A DNA stretch of 64,000 bases, taken from contig JASLKG010000007.1 of NCBI GenBank assembly GCA_030747695.1, positions 128,261 to 192,260 on the forward strand, written 5' to 3'. The DNA is from Candidatus Poseidoniaceae archaeon (GTDB lineage Archaea; Thermoplasmatota; Poseidoniia; Poseidoniales; Poseidoniaceae). Under the pieces are notes generated by a model that had not been told where the DNA came from, did no database searches, and saw only the letters and a program-made list of their open reading frames with translations. Shown in pieces: positions 1 through 7,463 of the stretch (position 1 is its first letter; every line of letters begins with the position of its first letter). Both the position numbers and the translations under genes were made by a program.

Positions 1-1192
1 ATCGGATAAAATCAGCAGTTGGATGTAACCCATTCCATGTATCAATTGGGTACATTTGCTTGAGTGCCAATGTTGCTCCACTTCTGGATCTACCAATGAT
101 GTAAAGGAATCCTAGAACCATTACAGTTACTGCAGTGTTTGTTGCAGATAGTAATGCAATAATTTCTAAATCTTGTTTTTGGTAAGGATTTTCACCTTCT
201 CCAGCGGCCTCAGCACGTGCCATTGCAAGTAATTCTTCATCACTCATTTGGGACATCTGTCGAGTTTCCCAATCTAGACCCATTCCCTCTTTACCCTGAA
301 TTTTTGCCGCAACATTCCGCCCACCCATAACGAGGACAGTTGCTTGAGCAGCAGTCATACCTGGTAAAACTCCCATTGCAGCACCTGCGCACGAGGAAAG
401 GAAGCAAGGAACAACAAGTGGCCCTGCTGGTGGCAATTCCCAATCTTCTTTTTGCGGTGGCAATTCAGATGTTGTCGCATATATGTCTAGTAAATTTGCT
501 ATTCCAAATAATCCTGCTAAGGAAGGTAGCAATAGGCTGGCATCTGGCATTCCTACGGGAGATCTTGCGGGCAGATTGAATACACCCCAACCATAAAGCC
601 CTGCAAGTAAAAAGAATGCAGTAGCAGCAATGAATCCAGCAAACCTTGAATCTTTTCCTAGTCGGTTTCCAGTAATCGCTCTAATCCATCGAGGAAAATC
701 GAGTCGTGTAGTCTCAGTAGCCAGAAGTAATGCTGAAATAATTAGTAGGATAAACGGCAAACTTCCTCTTAAAGCATCATAGAATCCCAGTTCAGGACCA
801 AATGCAATTCGAGCAGCAACAATAAGTGGTAGTGATAAAAACAATCCCAATTGGGATCCACGTGCCGACCAAGCAACTCCCTTTGGAGCATTTCCTGACA
901 AAAGCATCCTATGCCCTGGCAGCAAAGAAAGTGCAGTATCTCCATCAGGGGCGCCTATGAGTGCTGATGGAATATAATTTAGAAATGTATGAACTACTCC
1001 AGTTGAAACAATTATACCTGCAACAGCAGATAGTGGAATTCCTAATGAAAGTATAGCAGGTGAAAGTGCTAGCAATATTAATGCGACATTGTTGACGTGG
1101 AAACCAGGGATTAATCCAGTAAGTGAACCTAGGGCGACGCCTATGAACAATGCAGCGAACATCCATCCCAATTCAAATAGAAAATCATCCAT
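1..1192 (-). CDS. TctA-like (DUF112) permease, partial at its C-terminus
   Basis: The 397 visible codons encode a very hydrophobic polytopic membrane protein that runs off the window start. The N-terminus MDDFLFELGWMFAAL is followed by a glycine-rich segment, GSLTGLIPGFHVNNVA, and later by a second copy-like segment, CAGAAMGVLPGMTAAQAT. Two such small-residue loops in tandem are typical of the TctA subunit of tripartite tricarboxylate transporters and of the archaeal DUF112 proteins related to it. A hydrophilic Gln/Glu-rich loop sits between membrane segments near residue 330. The ATG at 1192 has a GAGTGA ribosome-binding sequence upstream. The gene lies 11 nt after the OB-fold protein gene, so they are probably co-transcribed. 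No TctB or TctC partner is visible, so the substrate is unknown. Confidence 0.75.
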   Translation of the reverse strand, partial: MDDFLFELGWMFAALFIGVALGSLTGLIPGFHVNNVALILLALSPAILSLGIPLSAVAGIIVSTGVVHTFLNYIPSALIGAPDGDTALSLLPGHRMLLSGNAPKGVAWSARGSQLGLFLSLPLIVAARIAFGPELGFYDALRGSLPFILLIISALLLATETTRLDFPRWIRAITGNRLGKDSRFAGFIAATAFFLLAGLYGWGVFNLPARSPVGMPDASLLLPSLAGLFGIANLLDIYATTSELPPQKEDWELPPAGPLVVPCFLSSCAGAAMGVLPGMTAAQATVLVMGGRNVAAKIQGKEGMGLDWETRQMSQMSDEELLAMARAEAAGEGENPYQKQDLEIIALLSATNTAVTVMVLGFLYIIGRSRSGATLALKQMYPIDTWNGLHPTADFIR

Positions 1193-1203
1193 GTTAATCA
1201 CTC

Positions 1204-2928
1204 TCAATTTTGATTAGCAATCACTTCATCTCGATCATTAGTCCCATCGCCATCACTGTCTGCACTATTCATGTCATATCCTAATGCTTGTTCTGCATCA
1301 TCTGACAAACCATCACCATCAGTGTCAGTTACATCAGCATTAGAAAGGACATATTCATGTGATAATTCGGTATCGTTAGGTATCTCAATCAATCGGCCAG
1401 TCCAGGAGAGGGTCATGTTAGAGTGAATCGAATCAGCACCGATGGAGTTTGGCACCACATCAATAATTATTCTTGCATCTCCACCTTCTTGTTGTAACCA
1501 AGTTTGGTTTTCAATTGTCACTAGGTTTCCAGTAATCTTTGTTTTCTTATCCAAATCATACCATTCAGGAGCTCCTTCACTAAGTGAATAACCAGCTGGC
1601 ATCGGCGCTCCTCCATCCAATGTCATTGAATGCACGATTAGTTGTATCTCTGCACTTGGATTGCTCCACTGTGCTGTTACATTTAGAACCAGAGATTGTC
1701 CATCTTCTAACCATCCTGAATGTAGGCCTAATGGGACGTAAGCATCGACTTTTGCATTTATGGAGGGATAAATGCCATCTGCCACAATGATTGTTGTATC
1801 ACCAGTTGAAGACATTAATTCAGCACCATATGCAAATCCAGTTATCAGGTAGTGTGTATTATTTTCAATGGCGTGTAAAGTTTCAATCGGGTTACTTGTT
1901 AGTTCGAACAATAGATTCGAAGCATCATCTGGATCAATCAAACTCCCACCACCAGAATTGGAAGCATCAATACACCATTCTCCTGCCGAAGTAGACCACA
2001 GTAATCTTCCTGCGAATGTAACTTTACTACCATTATATTCGGATAGATCTCCTGCATTACTTAGGCAAGCAGCAGCTCCATTTGGTCCAACAATATGATC
2101 TCCCATAATTGTACCATCAATTTCAACCAAATTACCAGAAGAATATGACCATGAAGAAACATCCCATGTAAGAGTTGTAGGTTCCGGAACATGTGTTCTA
2201 ATCACTCTAACCTCAGGACCTTGAACGTGTAGTGACCAACGTAATTCACGCTGTGCATATTGAATTACAGCAGTGACCTCGACTTTTTGCCCTGACTCAA
2301 GCCACTGTCCCGGCGCAGAATGAATAATCATACGAATCTGATGTTCACTATTTCCATAATTTGGATGATCTCCAAGATATAGCGCAGTAAAACTAGCATT
2401 TGGAGAAACAGATTTTGAAAGATATCCGGTAATTGTTACAGATTCAGTCAAGAATGATTCTGGATTTGCAGCAATACTAGATATGGCAATAACAGGCGCA
2501 TCAGGAATATCTTCCTCATCCCATGACAAGGCTCCTGCTCCCAAAGCTTGTAACCATAGACGCCCCTCATATTCGATCACATCCCCAACAGCCTTTACCT
2601 CAGTTCCTAGCATTGGTATTTCACCGAATCTGTACCATCTTAATTCAACAACTCCAGTTTCATCTTCAATAATTATGTCAACCCTTTTCTCGCCTTGATC
2701 ATATGGATCTTCAACCCATGATATGACTACTCCTTCGACTGATACAACTTCATTTGTGTGTTCGATTATATCCCCTATTTCAACGAGTTCTGGTTCCCGT
2801 AACATAGCATATGCATTCATTCCAGCAACCAATACTACAGAGAGTGAAAACATCACCCATAAACGCTGTCCTCTTAGTTCTGTACTGTCATCAAGTAGCC
2901 GATCTAGAAATCCACTTGGGCCTGCCAT
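1204..2928 (-). CDS. Membrane-anchored exported protein with OB-fold-like domains and a C-terminal Asp-rich repeat
   Basis: This 574-residue protein has an N-terminal signal anchor at about residues 22-44 (LWVMFSLSVVLVAGMNAYAM). Several beta-rich modules follow that look like OB-folds: one near 55-120 (VVSVEGVVISW, VVELRWYRFGE, VKAVGDVIEYEGRLWLQ), one near 145-230 and further ones to about 530. The last 35 residues carry two Asp-rich loops, DTDGDGLSDDAEQ and DSDGDGTNDRDE, of the thrombospondin type-3/dockerin-like calcium-binding kind. The protein probably sits outside the membrane. The OB-fold assignment is inferred from motif spacing. The ATG at 2928 has GGTGG just upstream; a TTG one codon earlier is the alternative. 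It is the first gene of a pair with the TctA-like permease and is divergent from the HD gene. I do not know its function. Confidence 0.7.
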   Translation of the reverse strand: MAGPSGFLDRLLDDSTELRGQRLWVMFSLSVVLVAGMNAYAMLREPELVEIGDIIEHTNEVVSVEGVVISWVEDPYDQGEKRVDIIIEDETGVVELRWYRFGEIPMLGTEVKAVGDVIEYEGRLWLQALGAGALSWDEEDIPDAPVIAISSIAANPESFLTESVTITGYLSKSVSPNASFTALYLGDHPNYGNSEHQIRMIIHSAPGQWLESGQKVEVTAVIQYAQRELRWSLHVQGPEVRVIRTHVPEPTTLTWDVSSWSYSSGNLVEIDGTIMGDHIVGPNGAAACLSNAGDLSEYNGSKVTFAGRLLWSTSAGEWCIDASNSGGGSLIDPDDASNLLFELTSNPIETLHAIENNTHYLITGFAYGAELMSSTGDTTIIVADGIYPSINAKVDAYVPLGLHSGWLEDGQSLVLNVTAQWSNPSAEIQLIVHSMTLDGGAPMPAGYSLSEGAPEWYDLDKKTKITGNLVTIENQTWLQQEGGDARIIIDVVPNSIGADSIHSNMTLSWTGRLIEIPNDTELSHEYVLSNADVTDTDGDGLSDDAEQALGYDMNSADSDGDGTNDRDEVIANQN

Positions 2929-2986
2929 CAAACCACCGATGACAAGCAGGGTACATCATTTGTATGGTTATTTTTGCGTAGGTGCT

Positions 2987-4303
2987 ATGACGGATGAGTT
3001 AGCCCCTAGAATCATGAGGGACCGGGTAATCAGGGATGAAATCCACCGCGATATACTTGTTCCTGCACACATTGCACGCCTGATTGATACACGTGAATTC
3101 CAACGACTGCGTAACATTCAGCAACTTGCAACATGCCATTACGTGTTTCCTGCTGCAACTCATAATCGTTTTTCACATTGCCTTGGAGCATATCATCTAG
3201 CCACAACATTATGCGAGCATCTCAATGAAGTTCAACCTGGAATCATTACTCCAGAAGATGCAGAATTGGTTTCTGTTGCCGCATTGTTGCATGATATTGG
3301 TCATCCTCCATTTTCACATTTACTTGAAACTCCGAAGGTTTTTGCCACTTTCCATAGTCATGAACATTGGGGGAAACTGATGTTAATGAGCAAAGATACA
3401 GAGATCGGTCAAGCACTTAGGGAAGTGTTAGGTGGAGATAGAACTCGAAGATTATTTGCAATATATGATGAGTTAAATGAATGTGACGGAGTAGATATCC
3501 CTCCATTTTTGAAAGAAATAGTTTCAAGTCAGTTGGATGTTGATAGGATGGATTACATGATTCGAGATCAAGCAAATACTGGCGCGCAAATTGGAGGATT
3601 TGACTCTGCAAGAGTAATACGTGCACTTCGTGTTGATGAAAGTGGACATCTTTATGCTAAATTGTGGGGGCTTCCAGCAATAGAAGCTTACCTTGTAACG
3701 AGGTATCACATGTACAATCAGGTGTATTTCCACAAGGTTAACCAATTAACCCAAGAATACCTCGTCAGAGTTTTGTCACGTGCAAGGGATTTAGCTAAAC
3801 AGGGAGATTTAGTAATCACTCCCGCATTATCACAAATGTTACTTTCAAAGGAGTTAACAGTTGAAGAATATGTTAGATTAACAGATGCGGACATAAATTC
3901 AAGTTTGCTGGATTGGGCTGACAATGAGGATACAATTTTGTCTGGATATGCGCGTAGATTGGTTAGTCGGAGAGATTATCATAAGAGTATAAGAATTGGA
4001 GAATTAACTTCCGAAATGACTGATGTAGTTATTCCACGTTTACTACCAATACTTGCCGAGGGTGGGTATTCTGAATCAGATCTCATCATAGCAAGTATAA
4101 GGAAAAAAGGATACAAGCCCTATAGTCAAGGGATCAAACTTGAAGATGGAAGAGATGTAGTTGAGCATTCACCCCTCATTCAAAGTTTAGTACAAGAATC
4201 AGATCACTCATTAATATTCATCCCTGAGGATGTCAGAGACAAATGTGAACTTGTTGCAAGAGAAGTCATCAAACCGTCACAATCAAGTCTATCCTCCTTC
4301 TGA
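2987..4303 (+). CDS. HD-domain phosphohydrolase (COG1078/dGTPase-like)
   Basis: This 438-residue cytosolic protein is a metal-dependent HD-superfamily phosphohydrolase. The visible metal-binding set is H59 (THNRFSHCLGAYH), H102-D103 (LLHDIGHPPFSH) and D186 (LDVDRMDYMIRD). The arrangement RNIQQL, HNRFSHCLG, HDIGHPPFSH, DVDRMDY matches the COG1078 branch related to dGTPases and SAMHD1, which hydrolyse (deoxy)nucleoside triphosphates or related phosphoesters. The exact substrate cannot be read from sequence. The open frame extends upstream to 2723, but that part is antisense to the neighbouring exported protein. The ATG at 2987 (MTDELAPRIMRDRVI) gives the normal family N-terminus. It ends 12 nt before the tRNA gene. 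Confidence 0.85.
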   Translation: MTDELAPRIMRDRVIRDEIHRDILVPAHIARLIDTREFQRLRNIQQLATCHYVFPAATHNRFSHCLGAYHLATTLCEHLNEVQPGIITPEDAELVSVAALLHDIGHPPFSHLLETPKVFATFHSHEHWGKLMLMSKDTEIGQALREVLGGDRTRRLFAIYDELNECDGVDIPPFLKEIVSSQLDVDRMDYMIRDQANTGAQIGGFDSARVIRALRVDESGHLYAKLWGLPAIEAYLVTRYHMYNQVYFHKVNQLTQEYLVRVLSRARDLAKQGDLVITPALSQMLLSKELTVEEYVRLTDADINSSLLDWADNEDTILSGYARRLVSRRDYHKSIRIGELTSEMTDVVIPRLLPILAEGGYSESDLIIASIRKKGYKPYSQGIKLEDGRDVVEHSPLIQSLVQESDHSLIFIPEDVRDKCELVAREVIKPSQSSLSSF

Positions 4304-4315
4304 GATGATTGCTAC

Positions 4316-4388
4316 GGACCTGTAGCTTAGTTGGTGGAGCACCCGGCTCATAACCGGGCGGTCGTGGGTTCAAGTCCCTCCGGGTCCA
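4316..4388 (+). tRNA. tRNA with anticodon CAU (elongator Met or Ile2)
   Basis: The 73-nt cloverleaf folds cleanly. The acceptor arms GGACCTG (4316-4322) and CGGGTCC (4381-4387) pair with one G-U, and A4388 is the discriminator. The anticodon arm is CCCGG-CTCATAA-CCGGG with anticodon CAT at 4349-4351, and the T arm carries GGTTCAAGTCC. CCA is not encoded and there is no intron. The anticodon stem lacks the three consecutive GGG/CCC pairs next to the loop that mark initiators, so this is an elongator tRNA-Met or the tRNA-Ile that needs a modified C34; sequence alone does not settle which. Its last 19 nt are antisense to the end of sodX. Confidence 0.93.
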
Positions 4389-4672
4389 CTCATTGCAACA
4401 ATATTGTTAGTTGAAATTGGGCCAAAGTTATGCGAATCTTCCGAACAGTTTGGATCGGGATTGTCACCCACAACAAAAACTCCATCTTCGCAAATAGAAT
4501 AAACTCTCTTTACACATTTTATGCCATGTTTTAATGGATGCTTGAAGACGACAATATCTCCAATATTAATGTCTTGGCCAGAATAATTTGCACATTCTAT
4601 TGTGTCACCATCATTGTATGATGGCCACATCGAATCGCCACGAATGACGACGCTCAAGATGCTCGAATCCAT
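4370..4672 (-). CDS. sodX: Ni-SOD maturation protease, S24/S26 (LexA/signal peptidase I) fold
   Basis: This 100-residue Ser-Lys protease-like protein probably removes the leader of the nickel superoxide dismutase encoded just upstream, exposing the nickel-binding histidine. RGDSMWPSYNDGD carries the nucleophile Ser14, CVKRVYS the general-base Lys, and VVGDNPDPNCSEDSHNFGP the family's closing loop. There is no membrane segment, as expected for the soluble Ni-SOD maturation branch rather than true signal peptidases. Its start overlaps the end of sodN by 19 nt with GAGGT in front, so the two are probably translationally coupled. The final codons and TGA stop lie within the antisense of the tRNA 3' end. 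Assignment rests on motifs plus the sodN neighbour. Confidence 0.88.
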   Translation of the reverse strand: MDSSILSVVIRGDSMWPSYNDGDTIECANYSGQDINIGDIVVFKHPLKHGIKCVKRVYSICEDGVFVVGDNPDPNCSEDSHNFGPISTNNIVAMSGPGGT

Positions 4673-5103
4673 GGGACCTCGCGTCCCTTAACTGTCCAGA
4701 ACATATGGTGTATTGCTTCGATAGCATCCATTAATTCTTGAGCATGTTCTGCCGAAACTTCTACTTTACAAGCAGAGCAAAGTTTTGCAGCCTTCCAAAA
4801 GATATCATGAAGTTCAGGGTTATCTTCAAGGTGTTGAGGCTTGAAAAAGTCAGTCCAAAGAACCAGTAATTCATCTTTACATTTCTGTGCTTCTTCTTCC
4901 TTTATTGCAGCATATCTAGACATAGTATTTAGATATGCAGACATAGAATTACTATCTTCAGTTGAAGGGCAAGTAAGTGCTAACATTTTGTTAGTCATAG
5001 ATTGTACTGCTTCTCCCGCAATTCTTGCACTTGCAGAATCATATACGCCACATGGACCATCACAGTGCGCTTCAGCTTCAATTAGACTCATATTTTGTAC
5101 CAT
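4654..5103 (-). CDS. sodN: Nickel superoxide dismutase precursor
   Basis: This protein converts superoxide to oxygen and hydrogen peroxide using nickel. The diagnostic nickel hook is intact: after a 12-residue leader (MVQNMSLIEAEA) comes HCDGPCGVYDSASARI, giving mature His1, Cys2, Cys6 and Tyr9. The remaining roughly 120 residues are a helical bundle, as expected, with an FWTVKGREVPW ending. The mature length of 137 residues is nearer the longer marine bacterial forms than the 117 of Streptomyces. The frame opens at 5145, but a TATA-like element at 5157-5166 would place the transcript start near 5135. I therefore prefer the ATG at 5103, with 5091 as alternative. It forms a two-gene unit with sodX. 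Ni-SOD is chiefly known from bacteria, so horizontal origin is plausible. Confidence 0.93.
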   Translation of the reverse strand: MVQNMSLIEAEAHCDGPCGVYDSASARIAGEAVQSMTNKMLALTCPSTEDSNSMSAYLNTMSRYAAIKEEEAQKCKDELLVLWTDFFKPQHLEDNPELHDIFWKAAKLCSACKVEVSAEHAQELMDAIEAIHHMFWTVKGREVPWIRAS

Positions 5104-5156
5104 AAATAACTCACTGAACCACTCGAAACGGCCCCAGCATATCAATTTGTGCTTTG

Positions 5157-5166
5157 TAATTTAATT
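5157..5166 (-). promoter_or_regulatory. TATA-like element for sodN
   Basis: On the minus strand this reads AATTAAATTA, an archaeal TATA-box-like sequence about 54 nt before the chosen sodN ATG. A start site about 25 nt downstream would fall between the 5145 and 5103 candidate starts, which supports the shorter protein. The same 10-mer, TAATTTAATT on the plus strand, is repeated at 5181-5190. Confidence 0.4.
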
Positions 5167-5180
5167 GCATTTCTGGCCCC

Positions 5181-5190
5181 TAATTTAATT
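5181..5190 (+). promoter_or_regulatory. TATA-like element for the PGF-CTERM-like protein gene
   Basis: TAATTTAATT is an exact copy of the 10-mer at 5157-5166. It faces the 5249 gene with a plausible distance to a start near 5210. Each copy is followed within 20 nt by a GGCCCC-containing run. The two copies probably form a compact divergent promoter shared by sodN-sodX and the exported protein gene. Confidence 0.35.
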
Positions 5191-5248
5191 CAGGGCCCCA
5201 CAACGGTTATGAGGGTCGAGAAGTTGGGATATAGTACTTGGTGATTAA

Positions 5249-6202
5249 ATGAAGGCATTGCGACGTTCTTTGTTCCTACTCGGATTGTACCTTGCAAGCA
5301 TGTTGATAGTAGCTACTCCAGCTGCTGCACAAGCGTCAGTTCCTGCGGTGGATTTGCAGTGTATTTCTCCAAATCCTAGCGGTGCTGTAGATGTACCTGT
5401 ATACCCTGGCGCAACTCTTACTGGATTTGCTAATTGTAAAGTATCTAATCCTAATTCCTATATCGAAAGAATTCAGATACAAGTTACTGCAGATGGATTA
5501 GTTGTAGCCGCTCCAGGTACTGTCACAGTAGGGCCTAATGGTGAATCTGAGTTCCAGACAACAGTTCGTGCCGACCAACGTATGACAATGTCAGGTCGTA
5601 ATCTAATTGTCACAGCAACTGTCGTTGAAGCAAACGGTGTACCTCCTCCTAACATTGCAGAGTCACAAGTTCAAATGATCATTAACATTCTACAGTTTAG
5701 TCGTTTGCAGGTTGAAGCGGTAGAACCTTTCTTGCAATTATCACCAAAGACTGACCACAATTTCGAATTTAAGGTATACAATCAGGGTAATTGGGCTGAC
5801 AAGTTCAAAGTTGGTGTTACTGATGAATCACGTGATAAATTAGAGGAACAAGGCTTCCAAATTTCTATACCTCTGGTTGCTGTTGAAATCGAGGGAATGG
5901 CTGCACCTATGAAAGTTCGTGTAATGGTAAGAACTCCAAAGAACCAAGGCTGGACTGATGAATACCACACATTAGAGTTCAATGCTGAATCAGAGTTTTC
6001 CTGTAGATACGAAACCACAGGATGTAATTCTATGAGTCAAATGATAACCATCTATGTTCGTGGAGTTTATCTTCCAGGTTTTGAATTGATTCCATCGTTG
6101 GCAATGCTCGGATTTGCAGCAGCTGTTATTGCCCGACGTAATATCGATGAAGAAGATGAAGATGGCGATGGAGAGTGGCGTGAAGCTGCTCCTGGAATTT
6201 AA
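5249..6202 (+). CDS. Exported protein with PGF-CTERM-like C-terminal anchor
   Basis: The 317-residue product begins with a signal peptide (basic KALRR, hydrophobic to about residue 25, ending ATPAAAQA). Two beta-sandwich, CARDB/NEW3-like regions follow (about 45-150 and 155-265), typical of archaeal surface proteins. The C-terminus reads YLPGFELIPSLAMLGFAAAVIARR, the layout of PGF-CTERM signals: Pro-Gly-Phe, a hydrophobic stretch, then Arg-Arg. These are normally cut and lipidated by an archaeosortase. Here the Arg pair is followed by an acidic 16-residue tail (NIDEEDEDGDGEWR...), which is unusual for the type. GGTGA lies 5 nt before the ATG. No archaeosortase gene is present in the window. 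Function is unknown beyond surface location. Confidence 0.75.
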   Translation: MKALRRSLFLLGLYLASMLIVATPAAAQASVPAVDLQCISPNPSGAVDVPVYPGATLTGFANCKVSNPNSYIERIQIQVTADGLVVAAPGTVTVGPNGESEFQTTVRADQRMTMSGRNLIVTATVVEANGVPPPNIAESQVQMIINILQFSRLQVEAVEPFLQLSPKTDHNFEFKVYNQGNWADKFKVGVTDESRDKLEEQGFQISIPLVAVEIEGMAAPMKVRVMVRTPKNQGWTDEYHTLEFNAESEFSCRYETTGCNSMSQMITIYVRGVYLPGFELIPSLAMLGFAAAVIARRNIDEEDEDGDGEWREAAPGI

Positions 6203-6299
6203 TAATTCGTCATATAATCATATTGAATATGACCTCAAACGGGGTTGATTTGATAAACGATGATGACACATATAGTTCTGTAACCAAAAGGTGAATGTT

Positions 6300-7463
6300 A
6301 TGAGTGGACTACTTGACAAAGCAGAAAAGGCAGCTGAAGAAGTTGCTGATGTAATCATAGAGAAAGAAAACCTAGAGGCGTTCAACGGTACAGAAGACGA
6401 TGCAGCAAAAAAGGCTATGTTTAACATTGCAGGTTCAGTAATGTTAGTAGTTGTACTTGGTACTATTTTCTATTATAACCCAATATATGTTAATTGGTTA
6501 ATTTTCGCACCTCTACTCATTGCTTCATGGGCACTATACAATGGTGCAGATCTGATAAGGAGGGATATAGTAACACAGAAACTAATGGTCTCAGGCGTTG
6601 TTTTTATGATGGTTTCCGCAGCAATTATTGGAGCTTCACTTATTGGATTAGGTTCCGGTGGAGGCCTAACAATCACTACAATCGAATTAGATGGCAATGA
6701 CGATGAATTGGAGGTCACAGTTTACGGTTCTTCAGGTTCGTCATTCGATATAGAAGTCCAAGCGGATGGTGTAGCGACATGTACCAAATCAGGTTCAATA
6801 AATATTGACAAAACTACAGTTTCCCTTCCATTGATTGATTGCTGGAGTGGGAATGGGTTAGACGCAGATGGTGATAAAGCAATAGATTACCGTGTAATTG
6901 TGACTGATGGAGAAAATGAAGATTCATACGGAATAAAATCAGATTATATGACGCGTGAGGCAAATGTTGGTCTTGTTGAGATGCTAGAATACAAGGAGTA
7001 TGAAGACGGCGAAGGTGGACAACAAGGTACAGCAAAGCACGAAGGCATGTATGTCAGTTTGTGGGTTGGGCACGGAGATGCTACAGATACTTACCAGATT
7101 ACAGCGAATAGTAGTGCTTATGGAGGCAATTTGCCTCAACCAATAACAACTGATGTCGATGTAAAGGTTGAGATTTTATTTGATGGACAAACGTTGAAGA
7201 CATGGGATTTCAAAGTAAAAGAAGGAATTACTAATGGATATGGCGAATTTTACAGTGGATGGGTACTACTTCCAGGAGGAGGTCCTCAAAACACAGTTCC
7301 TCGCAGCGTCTATGATGATGATGGATGTTACACATTCAAAGTGACATTGACCAATGATGTTGGAGATACATTCGTCGATGATCGTTCCAAGTTAGACCTA
7401 CATTGGAATGACAATGACGCTGATGATGACTCTACAAATAATCAAGATCCAGAAGTTTGTTAG
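6300..7463 (+). CDS. Membrane protein with N-terminal TM bundle and exposed beta domain
   Basis: This 387-residue protein starts with a charged helical segment (MSGLLDKAEKAAEEVADVIIEKENLEAF). Three membrane segments follow at about residues 38-58, 62-80 and 95-118 (VSGVVFMMVSAAIIGASLIGL), then a beta-rich domain of about 260 residues that is probably extracellular. That domain has two cysteines flanking SGSINIDKTTVSLPLID and an acidic, Asn/Asp-rich end (DNDADDDSTNNQDPEVC). The ATG at 6300 is preferred over a GTG at 6291 because GGTGA lies just upstream. It follows the PGF-CTERM-like gene on the same strand and overlaps the convergent gene by 4 nt. I do not recognise the family. Confidence 0.65.
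   Translation: MSGLLDKAEKAAEEVADVIIEKENLEAFNGTEDDAAKKAMFNIAGSVMLVVVLGTIFYYNPIYVNWLIFAPLLIASWALYNGADLIRRDIVTQKLMVSGVVFMMVSAAIIGASLIGLGSGGGLTITTIELDGNDDELEVTVYGSSGSSFDIEVQADGVATCTKSGSINIDKTTVSLPLIDCWSGNGLDADGDKAIDYRVIVTDGENEDSYGIKSDYMTREANVGLVEMLEYKEYEDGEGGQQGTAKHEGMYVSLWVGHGDATDTYQITANSSAYGGNLPQPITTDVDVKVEILFDGQTLKTWDFKVKEGITNGYGEFYSGWVLLPGGGPQNTVPRSVYDDDGCYTFKVTLTNDVGDTFVDDRSKLDLHWNDNDADDDSTNNQDPEVC

Noticed and set aside
2723-2986. Upstream 88-codon extension of the HD phosphohydrolase frame
   Set aside because: It overlaps the start of the divergent exported protein gene and encodes Ser/Thr-rich sequence unlike the HD family; the ATG at 2987 gives the family N-terminus.
6219-6231. Palindrome CATATT-G-AATATG after the PGF-CTERM-like gene
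   Set aside because: A one-nt centre cannot form a stable RNA hairpin and 13-nt AT-rich palindromes are expected by chance in such DNA; no supporting promoter layout.
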